DNA of 64,000 nt from JBFWWP01 sp050246115 (lineage in GTDB: Bacteria > Planctomycetota > UBA8108 > UBA1146 > JAJFFE01). Where the stretch lies: positions 248,001-312,000 of the forward strand of contig JBFWWP010000002.1 of assembly GCA_050246115.1 (NCBI GenBank), written 5' to 3'. Every line of letters begins with the position of its first letter. Positions within the stretch are counted from its first letter, which is position 1. Of the stretch, positions 17,851 to 28,821 are shown piece by piece. Made by a program: the position numbers and the translations under genes. Below the pieces are notes generated by a model. That model was given only the letters and a program-made list of their open reading frames with translations, was not told where the DNA came from and ran no database searches.

Positions 17851-18469
17851 GTGCGCCGCGGCAGTTCGCCAGCAACACACGACGCGCCCCGCGCCAACCT
17901 CGGTCGGTCGCGACGCCGAGTCGCTCCCGACCCGTGAAGCGGTCGGGCTTCGGCTCTTCGGCACTCGGAAAGCCCACCCTCGTGACTGACGACTCTGCGC
18001 ACTTCTGCGCTCGCGCAAGAGGTCGGTCGCGGTCAAGCAAAGCTCGACCGCTGAGTTCGTTGCCGCCGGCAACGCAAGGCGGCGGTGGGGGTCGCGCGTG
18101 AAGTTGCCGAGCAGGTTCTCGGCTCCACCTTCTCGGCGCCACCTTCTCGACTCCGGCCTTCTCGACCCGGGCCTACGGGGCTATTCTCGCGGCAGCCCTG
18201 ACGAGGCCCGCACCGAGCTCCACGGCGGAGACGCAGCGGACGCCAACTCAGTCGTTTGGCCCACGCACGTCGGGAGGCGCGATCCGTGCCGTTTGCGCCG
18301 CGGACTCTTCGTGCCAAGACTGCACCATAGCCGGCGTGGGCCCATCCTGTCAATCGGAACTTTGCCGCGGCGCCGGCGGAAGTCGTTTGAGCGAAGAGGG
18401 ATACGCGGCAGGTCGAGAAGCGCCGCAGCGCCGTGCGCCGGACGCCCGAGGAATGGAGTCGAAGGCGCC
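17851..18469. other. divergent intergenic region nusA / DUF2064, about 620 bp
   Basis: No supported gene: frames here are short and of random composition. It contains a 7-bp inverted repeat CCCGACC (17926..17932) and GGTCGGG (17941..17947), which would form a second hairpin in a nusA leader RNA. No convincing promoter hexamers; no rimP or tRNA seen. Confidence 0.4.
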
Positions 18470-19192
18470 ATGGAAGTCGGATCCCACGACCCGATCGCTC
18501 GCCACCCGGTCGCTCGCCACCCGGTCGTCGCGCTCGTGTTCGCCAAGCTGCCGCGACCTGGAGTCACGAAGACGCGCCTCGCGCGCACGTACGGTCCCGA
18601 AGTGGCCGCGCGACTGGCGGGCGCCTTCCTGCTCGACACCCTGACCCGGGTGACTCGGGAACCCGACCTCGACGTTCTGCTCCTCGGAGACCAGCCGGAG
18701 CGCGCCGCGTTCGCGGACTACCTCGCGAGTTCAGCGGTGGGATACGGCTGGCAGGGGGAGGGCGATCTCGGCGACCGTCAGGTTCGAGGCTTGACGATGG
18801 CCTTCGCTCAGGGCTGGCGCGGTGCCATCGTGCTCGGGGCCGACGCTCCTCATCTGCGCCGCGAGGATCTCCACGCCGCGCGTGCCGCGGTGTTGCGAGC
18901 CGAGGTCGCCGTCGGCCCCGCATTGGACGGGGGATACGTGCTCCTAGGCTGGCCTTCCGACCGCGATCCGGAACCCGCCTTGCGCGGAGGTTTCGATTGG
19001 GGTTCGCCGAGCGTACTGTCGACCCTCCAGGCCCGACTGACCCCGCCCTGGGTCGAACTCCCGCCTACGGAAGACTTCGACGAAGCGCCGGCGCTCGAGC
19101 GGTGGTGGCGGGCGCGCGCGAGTCGCGCTGGGGCGCCGCCCTTGATCCACACCGAGCGGCTCCTCGCCGAGCTCCTCGGCCCGCACGGCTGA
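18470..19192 (+). CDS. DUF2064 / TIGR04282-type glycosyltransferase-like nucleotidyl transferase
   Basis: 240 residues. GT-A/nucleotidyltransferase fold: VALVFAKLPRPGVTKTRLA (residues about 18-36, with the KxPxPGxxKTRL motif of DUF2064), ARLAGAFLLDTL, GAIVLGADAPHLRREDL and VGPALDGGYVLLGW, which form the metal and nucleotide site. The family is related to CofC and MobA-like transferases and is often found in glycolipid or arsenosugar gene sets; the substrate here is unknown. A much longer frame begins at 18098, but ATG 18470 has GAAGG five bases before it and similarity starts just after. The N-terminus carries a short duplicated stretch (ARHPVARHPV) from a 15-bp tandem duplication. Confidence 0.8.
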   Translation: MEVGSHDPIARHPVARHPVVALVFAKLPRPGVTKTRLARTYGPEVAARLAGAFLLDTLTRVTREPDLDVLLLGDQPERAAFADYLASSAVGYGWQGEGDLGDRQVRGLTMAFAQGWRGAIVLGADAPHLRREDLHAARAAVLRAEVAVGPALDGGYVLLGWPSDRDPEPALRGGFDWGSPSVLSTLQARLTPPWVELPPTEDFDEAPALERWWRARASRAGAPPLIHTERLLAELLGPHG

Positions 19193-19609
19193 CACCCCAA
19201 TGACGACCGCTGCTCCGCCGAGCGATCGCGGCTACTCCGGCCCCGCTTTGCGGGCGCGGCCCGCGCTTGCAAGCCCGGCTCTTCACACAACCCCGGTTTC
19301 ACGCCAGGTGCCGACAGCGGCTCGTGTTGCAGCGCGTCCTGAGGTCGTCACCGGAGGAAAACTCCAGTTGCAAAGCTCGATGGCCGATGTAGGTTTGGAG
19401 ATGGCCTCCGCAAGTGCCCCGTGAGCCGAGGTCTGAGTCCGCGTGGAGGACTCGGAGCCGGCGCCGTGCGTGCGGATGCTAACTCGGAAGCCCACCGGAA
19501 ATGGCCGGTAGCGTTGCTTCCGGGTGCAACCGCGGGACCTCGGCTTGGCGCCCTTCGGGGCGGTCCTGGACGCCACGAGTTGGCGCCGGAGAAAGGTTTG
19601 GCGCGAGCT
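19193..19609. other. intergenic region upstream of mcsA, 417 bp
   Basis: No supported ORF. A small inverted repeat GAGTCC/GGACTC with a 7-base loop lies at 19435..19453. No CtsR-type operator repeat or CIRCE element was recognised, and no clear promoter. Confidence 0.4.
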
Positions 19610-20122
19610 ATGACGATTTGCGAAGTCTGTCACGAGGCGGTCGCCACGGTTCACCTCACCGAGATCGTCAACAACGCCAAGAAGGAGATCCACCTTTGCG
19701 AGGCCTGCGCCTCCCAGAAGGGGGTCGCCATCCATGCCCATGTGAAGAACATCTCGATCCCGGAGTTCTTCGGGCAGCTCGTGGAGTCGCGCGACGAAGA
19801 CTCGACGACGGATCCCACCGACATTCATTGTCAGACCTGCGGCATCGGCTACCGGCAGTTTCGCGCGAGCGGCAAGCTTGGGTGTCCGGACGACTTCCAT
19901 GCGTTTCGCCGCGAACTCGACCACTTGCTGGAGAAGATCCACGGTTTCTCGCGGCACAAGGGCAAGGTCCCCGGTCGCATCGGCAGAGAACTCGTGCGGC
20001 GGCGCGAACTCGAAGATCTCCGCGGTGAGCTGGAGTCGGCCGTGAGTCGCGAGGAGTACGAACTGGCCGCGTCCTTGAGGGACCGGATCCACGAGATGGA
20101 GCGGAGCGAACCGTGCAGCTGA
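19610..20122 (+). CDS. mcsA: McsA, zinc-finger activator of the McsB arginine kinase
   Basis: 170 residues. Two treble-clef zinc modules built from CxxC pairs: CEVC and CEAC at the N-terminus (MTICEVCHEAVATVHL, LCEACASQKG), then CQTC and the single GCPDDF cysteine, followed by the family core FRRELDHLLEKIHGFSRHKGKVPGR and a C-terminal UVR motif (LRGELESAVSREEYELAASLRDRI). McsA activates McsB and guides phospho-arginine-tagged proteins to ClpC. The frame opens at 19421, but ATG 19610 begins at the first cysteine motif. It overlaps mcsB by 10 bp and is part of an mcsA-mcsB-clpC cluster; the ctsR repressor gene that heads the operon in Firmicutes is missing. Confidence 0.92.
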   Translation: MTICEVCHEAVATVHLTEIVNNAKKEIHLCEACASQKGVAIHAHVKNISIPEFFGQLVESRDEDSTTDPTDIHCQTCGIGYRQFRASGKLGCPDDFHAFRRELDHLLEKIHGFSRHKGKVPGRIGRELVRRRELEDLRGELESAVSREEYELAASLRDRIHEMERSEPCS

Positions 20123-21171
20123 GCGAGCTCTCCCGCAGTGCCGGGGAATGGCTTTCGGGCACCGGGCCGGAGTCCGATCTCGTCATCTCGTCGCGGATTC
20201 GCCTCGCACGGAACCTCGAGGGTCACCCCTTCCTGTCGCGGGCGAACAGTCGCCGACGCTCTCGGATCGAGCAAGAGATCTGTGAAGCCCTGGAGAGTCT
20301 GCGGGATCGCCTGGGGCTCTTCTTCCTCAAGCTGAAGACCCTGCACAACGTCGACCGCAACGTCCTCATGGAACGTCACTTGATCAGCCGTGAGCACGCT
20401 TTCGCCAAGGTGGACCGCGGCGTCGCCTTCAACGCGAGCGAGGACATCGCGATCATGGTCAACGAGGAGGATCACTTGCGCCTGCAGGTGCTTCGCTCCG
20501 GCTTCCAACTGCGCGACACCTGGACGCTCATGGATGAACTCGACACGCTACTCGAGGAGCGGCTCCCGTACGCCTACGACGAGCAGTACGGATATCTCAC
20601 CGTTTGCCCGACCAACGTCGGCACGGGCCTGCGGGCTTCGGTCATGCTCCACCTCCCGGCGTTGGTCATGACCCAGCAAGTGGAGAAGGTCTTTCAGGCG
20701 GTGTCCAAGATCAATCTCACGGTGCGTGGCCTCTACGGGGAGGGGACACAGGCTCTGGGCGACTTCTACCAGATTTCGAACCAGATCACGCTCGGGAGGT
20801 CGGAAGTCGAGATCATCGACAACATCTCGGAGGTGATCCCGAAGATCATCGGGTACGAGCGGACCGTGCGCCAGACCCTGCTCGAGTCGAAGCGAACGGT
20901 GCTCGAAGACAAAGTCTGGCGCGCCTATGGAACCATGAAGAGCGCGCGCACGATCAGCTCCAAGGAGACCCTCGAGAACCTGTCCATGGTGCGCCTCGGC
21001 GTGAACCTCGGGCTGATCCCCGGAATCACGAGTCACATGGTCAACGAATTGTTCTTGCTCACCCAGCCTGGCCATCTCCAGAAGCTCGAGGGGAGCGAAC
21101 TGGAACCGCAGGCGCGGGACGTGACCCGAGCCAGCTTCATCCGCCGCTACATGAGCAAGTTCCCGTGTTAG
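20113..21171 (+). CDS. mcsB: protein arginine kinase McsB
   Basis: 352 residues, the normal length. Phosphagen-kinase fold: VISSRIRLARNLEGHPF (nucleotide-binding arginines), ASEDIAIMVNEEDHLRLQ (the NEEDH motif), YLTVCPTNVGTGLRASVMLHLP with the conserved active-site cysteine, and RGLYGEGTQALGDFYQISNQITLG. McsB phosphorylates arginine residues on misfolded proteins, which marks them for ClpC-ClpP. The C-terminal helical domain (KSARTISSKETLENLSMVRLGVNLG) matches the part carrying the phospho-arginine sensor. GTG start inside the end of mcsA indicates translational coupling. Confidence 0.95.
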   Translation: MQLSELSRSAGEWLSGTGPESDLVISSRIRLARNLEGHPFLSRANSRRRSRIEQEICEALESLRDRLGLFFLKLKTLHNVDRNVLMERHLISREHAFAKVDRGVAFNASEDIAIMVNEEDHLRLQVLRSGFQLRDTWTLMDELDTLLEERLPYAYDEQYGYLTVCPTNVGTGLRASVMLHLPALVMTQQVEKVFQAVSKINLTVRGLYGEGTQALGDFYQISNQITLGRSEVEIIDNISEVIPKIIGYERTVRQTLLESKRTVLEDKVWRAYGTMKSARTISSKETLENLSMVRLGVNLGLIPGITSHMVNELFLLTQPGHLQKLEGSELEPQARDVTRASFIRRYMSKFPC

Positions 21172-21513
21172 CCGCTTCCCGAGGTGGGGGCGGGTCGCAG
21201 CGATCCTTGGAGCCGAGATCACGAGCGGCCGTGTGTGCGCGTGCTCGGAGCCGTTTCCGGGACGGGGCCCGCGCGCCGAGTGGATCGCCGACCCAGCGGA
21301 GCCCTGCTCCGCGGGGTGGCCGCGCAGGCGGCGGCGGCCCGACGCGCTGGGGAGGACGGGCACTTGCCCTACCGGTGGCGCGCGTTACGGGTTATGTTCT
21401 GAACGGTACGAGAGCGCTTTCGAGTCGAGCGGTGGCGCCCCATCCTCGCGACGAAACCTCGACCGCGGTCAGCCGCAGTCGGTCACAAGCCAACCACGCG
21501 AGAAGAGAACGAT
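21172..21513. other. spacer mcsB-clpC, 342 bp, with 7-bp hairpin
   Basis: The gap is longer than usual for this operon. It holds a perfect 7-bp inverted repeat GCGGAGC/GCTCCGC with a 3-base loop (21296..21312) and no T-tract, so it could be a weak terminator or RNA processing site, leaving clpC with its own promoter. No good promoter pair was found: TTGCCC (21364) and TATGTT (21393) are too far apart. Confidence 0.4.
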
Positions 21514-24006
<2,493 letters not shown>

Positions 24007-24007
24007 C

Positions 24008-24038
24008 AGGCTTTCGGGAAGCGGTTTCCCGACAGCCT
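24008..24038 (+). terminator. strong hairpin after clpC
   Basis: AGGCT, one unpaired base, TCGGGAA, loop GCGGT, TTCCCGA, one unpaired base, AGCCT: a 12-bp stem with one mismatch, starting two bases past the clpC stop codon. There is no T-tract, so it may be a Rho-assisted or RNA-protecting 3' hairpin. Confidence 0.7.
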
Positions 24039-24267
24039 CCTCGCGGGGGCGCGAGGCGCTCGAGTCGTTCGGCCACTGATGCGAAGCGACGCTGGTGCGC
24101 TTGGACACGCAGGACCCGGGGTGCCGGCACGGCTTCCCGGGTCGCTTCGTTTCGTGCGGCGCGCGCATGCGCCGCCGACCCGGCGAGACCCGAAATCAAG
24201 CGAGTGCCACGCTGGATGCGCGACGCGATTCTCTCCCCGGAGTTTTCGAAAGCCCCTGGCGACCGCA

Positions 24268-24325
24268 GCGAAGCCGCGATCGCTTCACTCGCAAACGCCC
24301 GCCTTCGGCTCGTAACGCCAAGCGC
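24268..24325 (+). repeat. dispersed intergenic repeat, copy 1
   Basis: Shares a 21-bp identical core (GCGAAGCC...GCTTCAC, 24268..24288) and, 12-13 bp later, a 13-bp identical block GCCTTCGGCTCGT (24301..24313) with 56791..56850; similarity continues weakly for about 30 bp more. Each half contains a small inverted repeat (GAAGC/GCTTC and GCC/GGC), so it may form two hairpins. It sits in the 470-bp convergent space between clpC and folC, where no gene is seen. Confidence 0.7.
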
Positions 24326-24478
24326 GAACTGGAGCCGTCTGCGTGTGCGCTCGATTCGGGGTCAGCAAGCAGCGCGTCCGGGGCCCGAGCCGGCTTGCCC
24401 TCGACTTTGCGCGAGCACGCGATCGACGCGTGACTTCGGCAAGGGTTCAGTGGCTCTCGCGCGCGTCGAGTGTTTCAC

Positions 24479-25753
24479 CTACTCACCCCGCCACGCGCGG
24501 CGCACGAAACCGGCGAGATAGACGGATCCGGTAGCACCGCAGCGGACGCCTGCCGTCGCGCGTCGGCGAAGTTCAGCGATCGCGGCGGCACAGTCTTCTT
24601 CTACCGTGACCGAGGGGGAGAGCCTGCGGAGGGCCTCCGCGACGGGGGTTGGATCCTGACGCCGTTGAGGGTTCGGGGTCGTGACGATCCACTCGACATG
24701 GGGCATCGGCGGGAAGTGCGAGAGCGCCAACGCCCACTCCTTCTCCGCGAGAAACGCGACCAAGATCGCGCCGGGGCCAGCGCCGCGCCACCGTTCGAAG
24801 GCGTCGCGAAAGAGCACGAGCGAGCGAATGGTGTGGGCGCAGTCGAGCAGCAGCGGCGGAGGCCCCGGGATGACTTCCAAGCGTGCCGGGAGGCGCACGT
24901 TGCGCACGACCGCCTCGAGTTCGGGCACCGAGTATGCGTGAAGCTCGAGGCCCTGCTCGAGTGCGCACAACGCGACCGTCAGGTTCTGCGTTTGGGGCGC
25001 CTCGAGGCCGACCAGAGCGGGTCGCGGATCGTCGCCGACGGCAAGCACCCGAGCCCCGCGTGCGCGGGCGACTTCGGCGGCCGCCGCGCCCGGCGCAGTC
25101 CGCGCAGCAGCAATGACGAAGGGTCGCCCTGCGCGGGCGATCCGGGCCTTCTCCCGCGCGATCGCTTCCTCGGTGGGACCCAGCTGCAGTCGGTGCTCGA
25201 GGTCGATGGTAGTGAGCACGCCGAGCGCGTGCGGTACCGCCGTCGTCGAATCGAGCGGTCCCCCGAGACCGACCTCGTAGAGAGCGTGGGTGCAGCCGTG
25301 CTCGCGAAACGTCCAGGCCGCGAGCGCGGTCCAGAGATCGAAGAAGGTCGGAGCCAAGTCGGGAGTCGTGCGTTCGATCTCGCACACGAAGGGGTGCAGG
25401 AAGGCGAGACCGGCGAGGAGGTCCTCGTAGGTCGAGTCGCGACCGTCGATCCGGATGCGCTCGGTGATTTCCTCGACGTGTGGCGACAAGTAGGCCCCCG
25501 GGCGCAAACCCCGCTCGCGCAAGAGCCCCTCCAGCCACAGCACGGTCGAGCCCTTCCCCTTGGAACCAGCGACTTGGATGACCGTGGCGGGCGGCGACTC
25601 GAGTCCGGCCGCGGCCAGAAGACGCTCGGCGCGATGCGGCCCGAGTTGGCGGCGATCGGTTGGCAGCGAACGCTGGGTCTCGAAGTTCGTGAAGGCAGCA
25701 AGGTAGGGCGAAATCTCTTCGCGGCGCCCCGGGGGGACCATGGGAATGGGCAT
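24479..25753 (-). CDS. folC: bifunctional folylpolyglutamate synthase/dihydrofolate synthase (FolC-like)
   Basis: About 424 residues. Mur-ligase-type enzyme: FETQRSLPTDRRQLGPHRAERLLAA opening, P-loop VIQVAGSKGKGST, YLSPHVEEITERIRIDGR, a central domain with YEVGLGGPLDSTTAV, TTIDLEHRLQLG, EEAIAREKARI, and the C-terminal domain with LLLDCAHTIRS. It adds glutamate to folates (and possibly makes dihydrofolate). The region normally reading D.AHNP is here CAHTIRS, a departure from consensus. The start is uncertain: ATG 25753 is used (ATG 25741 is a good alternative, and the frame reaches 25873). Divergent from the GATase gene, whose longer frame would overlap it; single gene, convergent with clpC. 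Confidence 0.85.
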   Translation of the reverse strand: MPIPMVPPGRREEISPYLAAFTNFETQRSLPTDRRQLGPHRAERLLAAAGLESPPATVIQVAGSKGKGSTVLWLEGLLRERGLRPGAYLSPHVEEITERIRIDGRDSTYEDLLAGLAFLHPFVCEIERTTPDLAPTFFDLWTALAAWTFREHGCTHALYEVGLGGPLDSTTAVPHALGVLTTIDLEHRLQLGPTEEAIAREKARIARAGRPFVIAAARTAPGAAAAEVARARGARVLAVGDDPRPALVGLEAPQTQNLTVALCALEQGLELHAYSVPELEAVVRNVRLPARLEVIPGPPPLLLDCAHTIRSLVLFRDAFERWRGAGPGAILVAFLAEKEWALALSHFPPMPHVEWIVTTPNPQRRQDPTPVAEALRRLSPSVTVEEDCAAAIAELRRRATAGVRCGATGSVYLAGFVRRAWRGE

Positions 25754-25955
25754 GACCACTCGCTTCGCTCTCGCGTCCCGATCGAGCCCGACTCGCACTC
25801 GGGACGTTCCCTTTTTGACTCGCGCAGATAGGATGCCGCGCGCCCTCAGGCGCGAACAGCGAACCTGGAACAAGTGCAGAGCGGCGGGTGCGACCGGCCG
25901 GCCACGCGATGGGGGCGCTCAGGCGACGGGATCGCCGGGAAGGAGACCTTGTGTG

Positions 25956-26681
25956 ATGACGCGGCCGCGCATCGCGATCTCGTGTGATCTCGCGCCGGCG
26001 GCGCCGGCGAAGATCACGGTTCACCTGGCTTACGTGGACTACGTGACACGCGCTGGCGGGAGCGCCATGGTGCTTCCTCCCGTCCGAGATTCCCTGGCTT
26101 GGCTCGACATCGTCGACGGTGTTCTGCTGGTCGGCGGCGACGACTACCGCTGCGGTGTGGCCACCAGGGTCCCCGCGGACTTCGTCCCAGTCGACGAGCG
26201 CAGAGAGGAACACGATCTGCTTCTGGCGCGCGAACTCTTGGCTCGAGACATCCCGGTGCTCGGCGTGTGCGGGGGCTTCCAACTCTTGGCGCTCGTGGCC
26301 GGCGGTCAGCTTTGTGGCGACCTGCCGACCGAGGGGCCGCCCTCGACGATTCGGCACCGACGCAGCGCCGCAAGCGAGGCCCTCTCCGAGCACCCTGTGC
26401 GGTGGCGGGGCGAGTCGACGCGACACGGGGTTGGGCCCGCGGGCACCTACACGGTCAACAGCCATCACCACCAGGCGGTGAGCGCGCTGCCACCCGGCTG
26501 GGAGTTGATGGCGGAGGCCGAAGATGGTGTCTTCGAGGCCGCCGCCGGTCCCGGGGAGTTTCAGGTCGGCGTGCAGTGGCATCCGGAGCGCGCTGCCGCC
26601 GACTGCGTCCTCAGTGACCGGGTCGCGCGAGCGTTCCTCGCCGCGGCGGCCGACTATCAGCGACGGCGCGCTACGCAGTGA
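25956..26681 (+). CDS. class I glutamine amidotransferase-like hydrolase (gamma-glutamyl hydrolase, PuuD type)
   Basis: 241 residues, peptidase C26 family. The oxyanion/nucleophile elbow is PVLGVCGGFQLLALVAGGQL (catalytic cysteine), and the His-Glu pair is in FQVGVQWHPE; HLAYVDYVTRAGG and GVLLVGGDDYR are the usual upstream landmarks. Such enzymes hydrolyse gamma-glutamyl bonds, for example gamma-glutamyl-GABA or folate polyglutamates; substrate unknown. The nearby folC makes polyglutamates, which is suggestive but only neighbourhood evidence. ATG 25956 is preceded by AAGGAG at a slightly long distance; the frame reaches back to 25740. Its stop overlaps the lpxB start as GTGA, so the two are translationally coupled. 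Confidence 0.85.
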   Translation: MTRPRIAISCDLAPAAPAKITVHLAYVDYVTRAGGSAMVLPPVRDSLAWLDIVDGVLLVGGDDYRCGVATRVPADFVPVDERREEHDLLLARELLARDIPVLGVCGGFQLLALVAGGQLCGDLPTEGPPSTIRHRRSAASEALSEHPVRWRGESTRHGVGPAGTYTVNSHHHQAVSALPPGWELMAEAEDGVFEAAAGPGEFQVGVQWHPERAAADCVLSDRVARAFLAAAADYQRRRATQ

Positions 26682-27826
26682 CGCGCAAGATCTACATCGT
26701 GGCCGGTGAGGCCTCGGGTGACGTGCATGGCGCCTCGCTGGTGGCGTCGCTGCGCGAACGGCATCCGGATTGGCGCTTCGTCGGCCTCGGTGGCGAGCGG
26801 ATGCGAGCGGCCGGCGTCGAGCTGCGAAGCAACCTCGTCGACCGCAGCGTGATGGGCTTTCGCAAGGTGCTCGCGGAAATGGGCTACTTGTTCGGCGTCG
26901 CGAGCGTCTTCCTCGAGGAACTCCGGCGGGAGCCCCCGGAGTTGCTGATCCTGATCGACTACCCAGGGCTCAACCTGAACCTCGCGCGCATGGCGCGTCG
27001 CCAACGGGTGCCCGTGGTCTACTACGTTTGCCCGCAAGTTTGGGCGTGGGCGCCCTGGCGCATTCGTCGCGTGGCCCGCCGCGCTGACTTGCTGTTGGTG
27101 ATTCTGCCTTTCGAAGAGCGCTTGTACCGATCCGTGCACGACCGCGTCCGCTACGTAGGGAACCCGATCTTCGACCACCTTGTCGAGCAGGAGTCGACCC
27201 CGGTCCAACCCAGCTCGGGTCCGGTGCTCGCTTTGTTTCCGGGGAGTCGCGGACACGAGGTCGATGAGGCGCTCCCGCTGATGCTGCGGAGCGTCCAACC
27301 GATCGCGGCGGCCCGCGGGGATCTCGCGGTCGTGGTCTCGTGCCACCGCCCCCGACTGCGGGGGCGAGTGGAGGCGGCAATTCGCGAGTCGGGGATGACG
27401 GTGGCCATCCACGAGGGCGATCCCCATACGCTGCAGCGAACGGCTCAGGTTGCCGTCGTCGTGTCGGGCACGGCAACTCTTGAACTGGCCTTCTTCGGAA
27501 CCCCGTTGGTCGTGGTGTACCCGGTCCGCCGCTGGGAACGACGAGTCTTCGGCTGGCTGTCCGTGACCCCGTTCATCGCCTTGGTAAACCTGTTCGCTGG
27601 GCGCGCCTTGGTGCCAGAGCTACTCGTCGCCGAAGGCGAGGAAGGCCAGGTCGAGCAGGCGGTCCGCCGACTGTTGCTCCACGAGCCGGCGGCGACGGTT
27701 CGCCGCGAGCTGCACGACCTCCGCGAGCGCCTGTTTCAACCGGGCGCTTCCGCGCGCGCGGCGGCCGAGATCTGTCGGGTTCTCGAAGAAAGCCCTGCGT
27801 CTCCCGAGTCGCCGTCGGTATCATGA
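26678..27826 (+). CDS. lpxB: lipid-A-disaccharide synthase
   Basis: 382 residues, the normal length, GTG start. Family landmarks are all present: KIYIVAGEASGDVHGASLVASL, FVGLGGERMRAAGVE, DRSVMGFRKVLAE, LLILIDYPGLNLNLARMAR, VVYYVCPQVWAWAPWRIRRVA, LVILPFEERLYR, LALFPGSRGHEVDEALPLML, VSGTATLELAFFGTPLVVVYPV. LpxB joins UDP-2,3-diacylglucosamine and lipid X to give the lipid A disaccharide, at the inner membrane. Together with bamA it shows a lipid-A-bearing outer membrane. Coupled to the upstream GATase gene by a 4-bp overlap, and 4 bp from the next gene. Confidence 0.95.
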   Translation: MTRKIYIVAGEASGDVHGASLVASLRERHPDWRFVGLGGERMRAAGVELRSNLVDRSVMGFRKVLAEMGYLFGVASVFLEELRREPPELLILIDYPGLNLNLARMARRQRVPVVYYVCPQVWAWAPWRIRRVARRADLLLVILPFEERLYRSVHDRVRYVGNPIFDHLVEQESTPVQPSSGPVLALFPGSRGHEVDEALPLMLRSVQPIAAARGDLAVVVSCHRPRLRGRVEAAIRESGMTVAIHEGDPHTLQRTAQVAVVVSGTATLELAFFGTPLVVVYPVRRWERRVFGWLSVTPFIALVNLFAGRALVPELLVAEGEEGQVEQAVRRLLLHEPAATVRRELHDLRERLFQPGASARAAAEICRVLEESPASPESPSVS

Positions 27827-27830
27827 GGCC

Positions 27831-28820
27831 ATGGTGTACTTCGGTGAACGCCACCTGCGCAGAGCGCGGCCGGGATTGACCTCGAGAGACAAGACGCTCG
27901 TCGTCTCGATGATCGTCGTTGCGTGCGGTTTCCTGCTGCTCCCCTTCATCTTGCACACGCGCTCGACGGCGCCAGGGCCGGCCCTCGATTTGGTGGCTCG
28001 GGTCAGCCGTTCTTCCTCGCTTCCCGCGCCGACGGGAGATGCTCGCGCAGCGTTCGTGGATTCGACCGCGCCGATCGAAGTGCCCGCGCCACCTGCACCC
28101 ACTCCGTCCAAGCCCTTTCAGACCGACCCGGCGATTCTCGCTGCCGTCGTCGATGGGCATATGGGGGGCAGCGGAGAGTTGTTGGCCAATCGGGTCGCCG
28201 TAGACTACCTGTTTCACCGTTGGCTCGCGGGGCCGGATGAGTACGTCCCGCGGCTCGCGAGGCTTCCGGACTGGCAGACCTTTGCCGACGTTGCCCCGCA
28301 GCTTCGAGGGCAGCGCTACCGCATGTACTTGACCCTCGTTGGTGAGCCGGTGCACTTCACGGGGTTGCTTCCGGGGGGCGGCGAGTCGGGGGTCGACCGC
28401 TATTGGGATGTGTTCGGTCGCGACGTGGACGGTCACATGCACCGGGTCGTCTTCGTGCGCAAGCACGGCACGTTCTTCGACGGCGAGGCGGTCGAGATGG
28501 ATGTGGACTTCCTCCGTATCCACGAGTTCGTGCAACACGATGGCAAGCGGGCGAGTGTCCCCCAGTGGAGCGCCTTGGAACTCGAGCCCTTCGTCGCCGA
28601 GTCCCCGCTCGTCGGCTGGGATCCTGTCTACTGGGTAATTCTCTTGTGTTTCGGGGGGCTCCTCGTGGCTGGCTCGATCTTGGGACGCCAAGCCGTGTTT
28701 GGACGATTCGAGCAGCGACGCCTCAGAGCTCGACAACGGGCGGCGGTCGCCAAGGCCCGAGCCGTGGCCGGTACGTCCGACGGCCCTTCCTCCGGATCCA
28801 CTGCGGCGAGCGAGTCCTGA
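27831..28820 (+). CDS. conserved two-transmembrane envelope protein, unknown function
   Basis: 329 residues, not recognised as a named family. A short basic N-terminus precedes a transmembrane helix (about residues 23-42, LVVSMIVVACGFLLLPFIL); a proline-rich linker (about 75-95) leads to a soluble part (about 95-255, with RLPDWQTFADVAPQLRGQRY, GVDRYWDVFGRDVDGHMHRVVFV and WSALELEPFVAESP); a second helix (about 260-280, YWVILLCFGGLLVAG) is followed by an arginine/alanine-rich cytoplasmic tail. The soluble part would be periplasmic. Start ATG four bases after lpxB, so it is in the same operon and may take part in envelope biogenesis; the role is not known. Confidence 0.7.
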   Translation: MVYFGERHLRRARPGLTSRDKTLVVSMIVVACGFLLLPFILHTRSTAPGPALDLVARVSRSSSLPAPTGDARAAFVDSTAPIEVPAPPAPTPSKPFQTDPAILAAVVDGHMGGSGELLANRVAVDYLFHRWLAGPDEYVPRLARLPDWQTFADVAPQLRGQRYRMYLTLVGEPVHFTGLLPGGGESGVDRYWDVFGRDVDGHMHRVVFVRKHGTFFDGEAVEMDVDFLRIHEFVQHDGKRASVPQWSALELEPFVAESPLVGWDPVYWVILLCFGGLLVAGSILGRQAVFGRFEQRRLRARQRAAVAKARAVAGTSDGPSSGSTAASES

Positions 28821-28821
28821 A

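Noticed and set aside
17851..18469. Search for rimP or a tRNA ahead of nusA
   Set aside because: No frame with RimP features and no cloverleaf; the gap is left unassigned.
18098..18469. N-terminal extension of the DUF2064 gene (124 residues)
   Set aside because: Random Arg/Pro/Gly composition and a better ribosome binding site at 18470.
18490..18530. 15-bp tandem duplication at the start of the DUF2064 protein
   Set aside because: Only two copies inside a coding region; noted in the gene entry but not a separate element.
21364..21398. TTGCCC and TATGTT as a clpC promoter
   Set aside because: The spacer is 23 bp, too long.
24573..26582. 669-residue minus-strand frame over folC and the GATase gene
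   Set aside because: Out of frame with both real genes and of random Arg/Pro/Ser composition.
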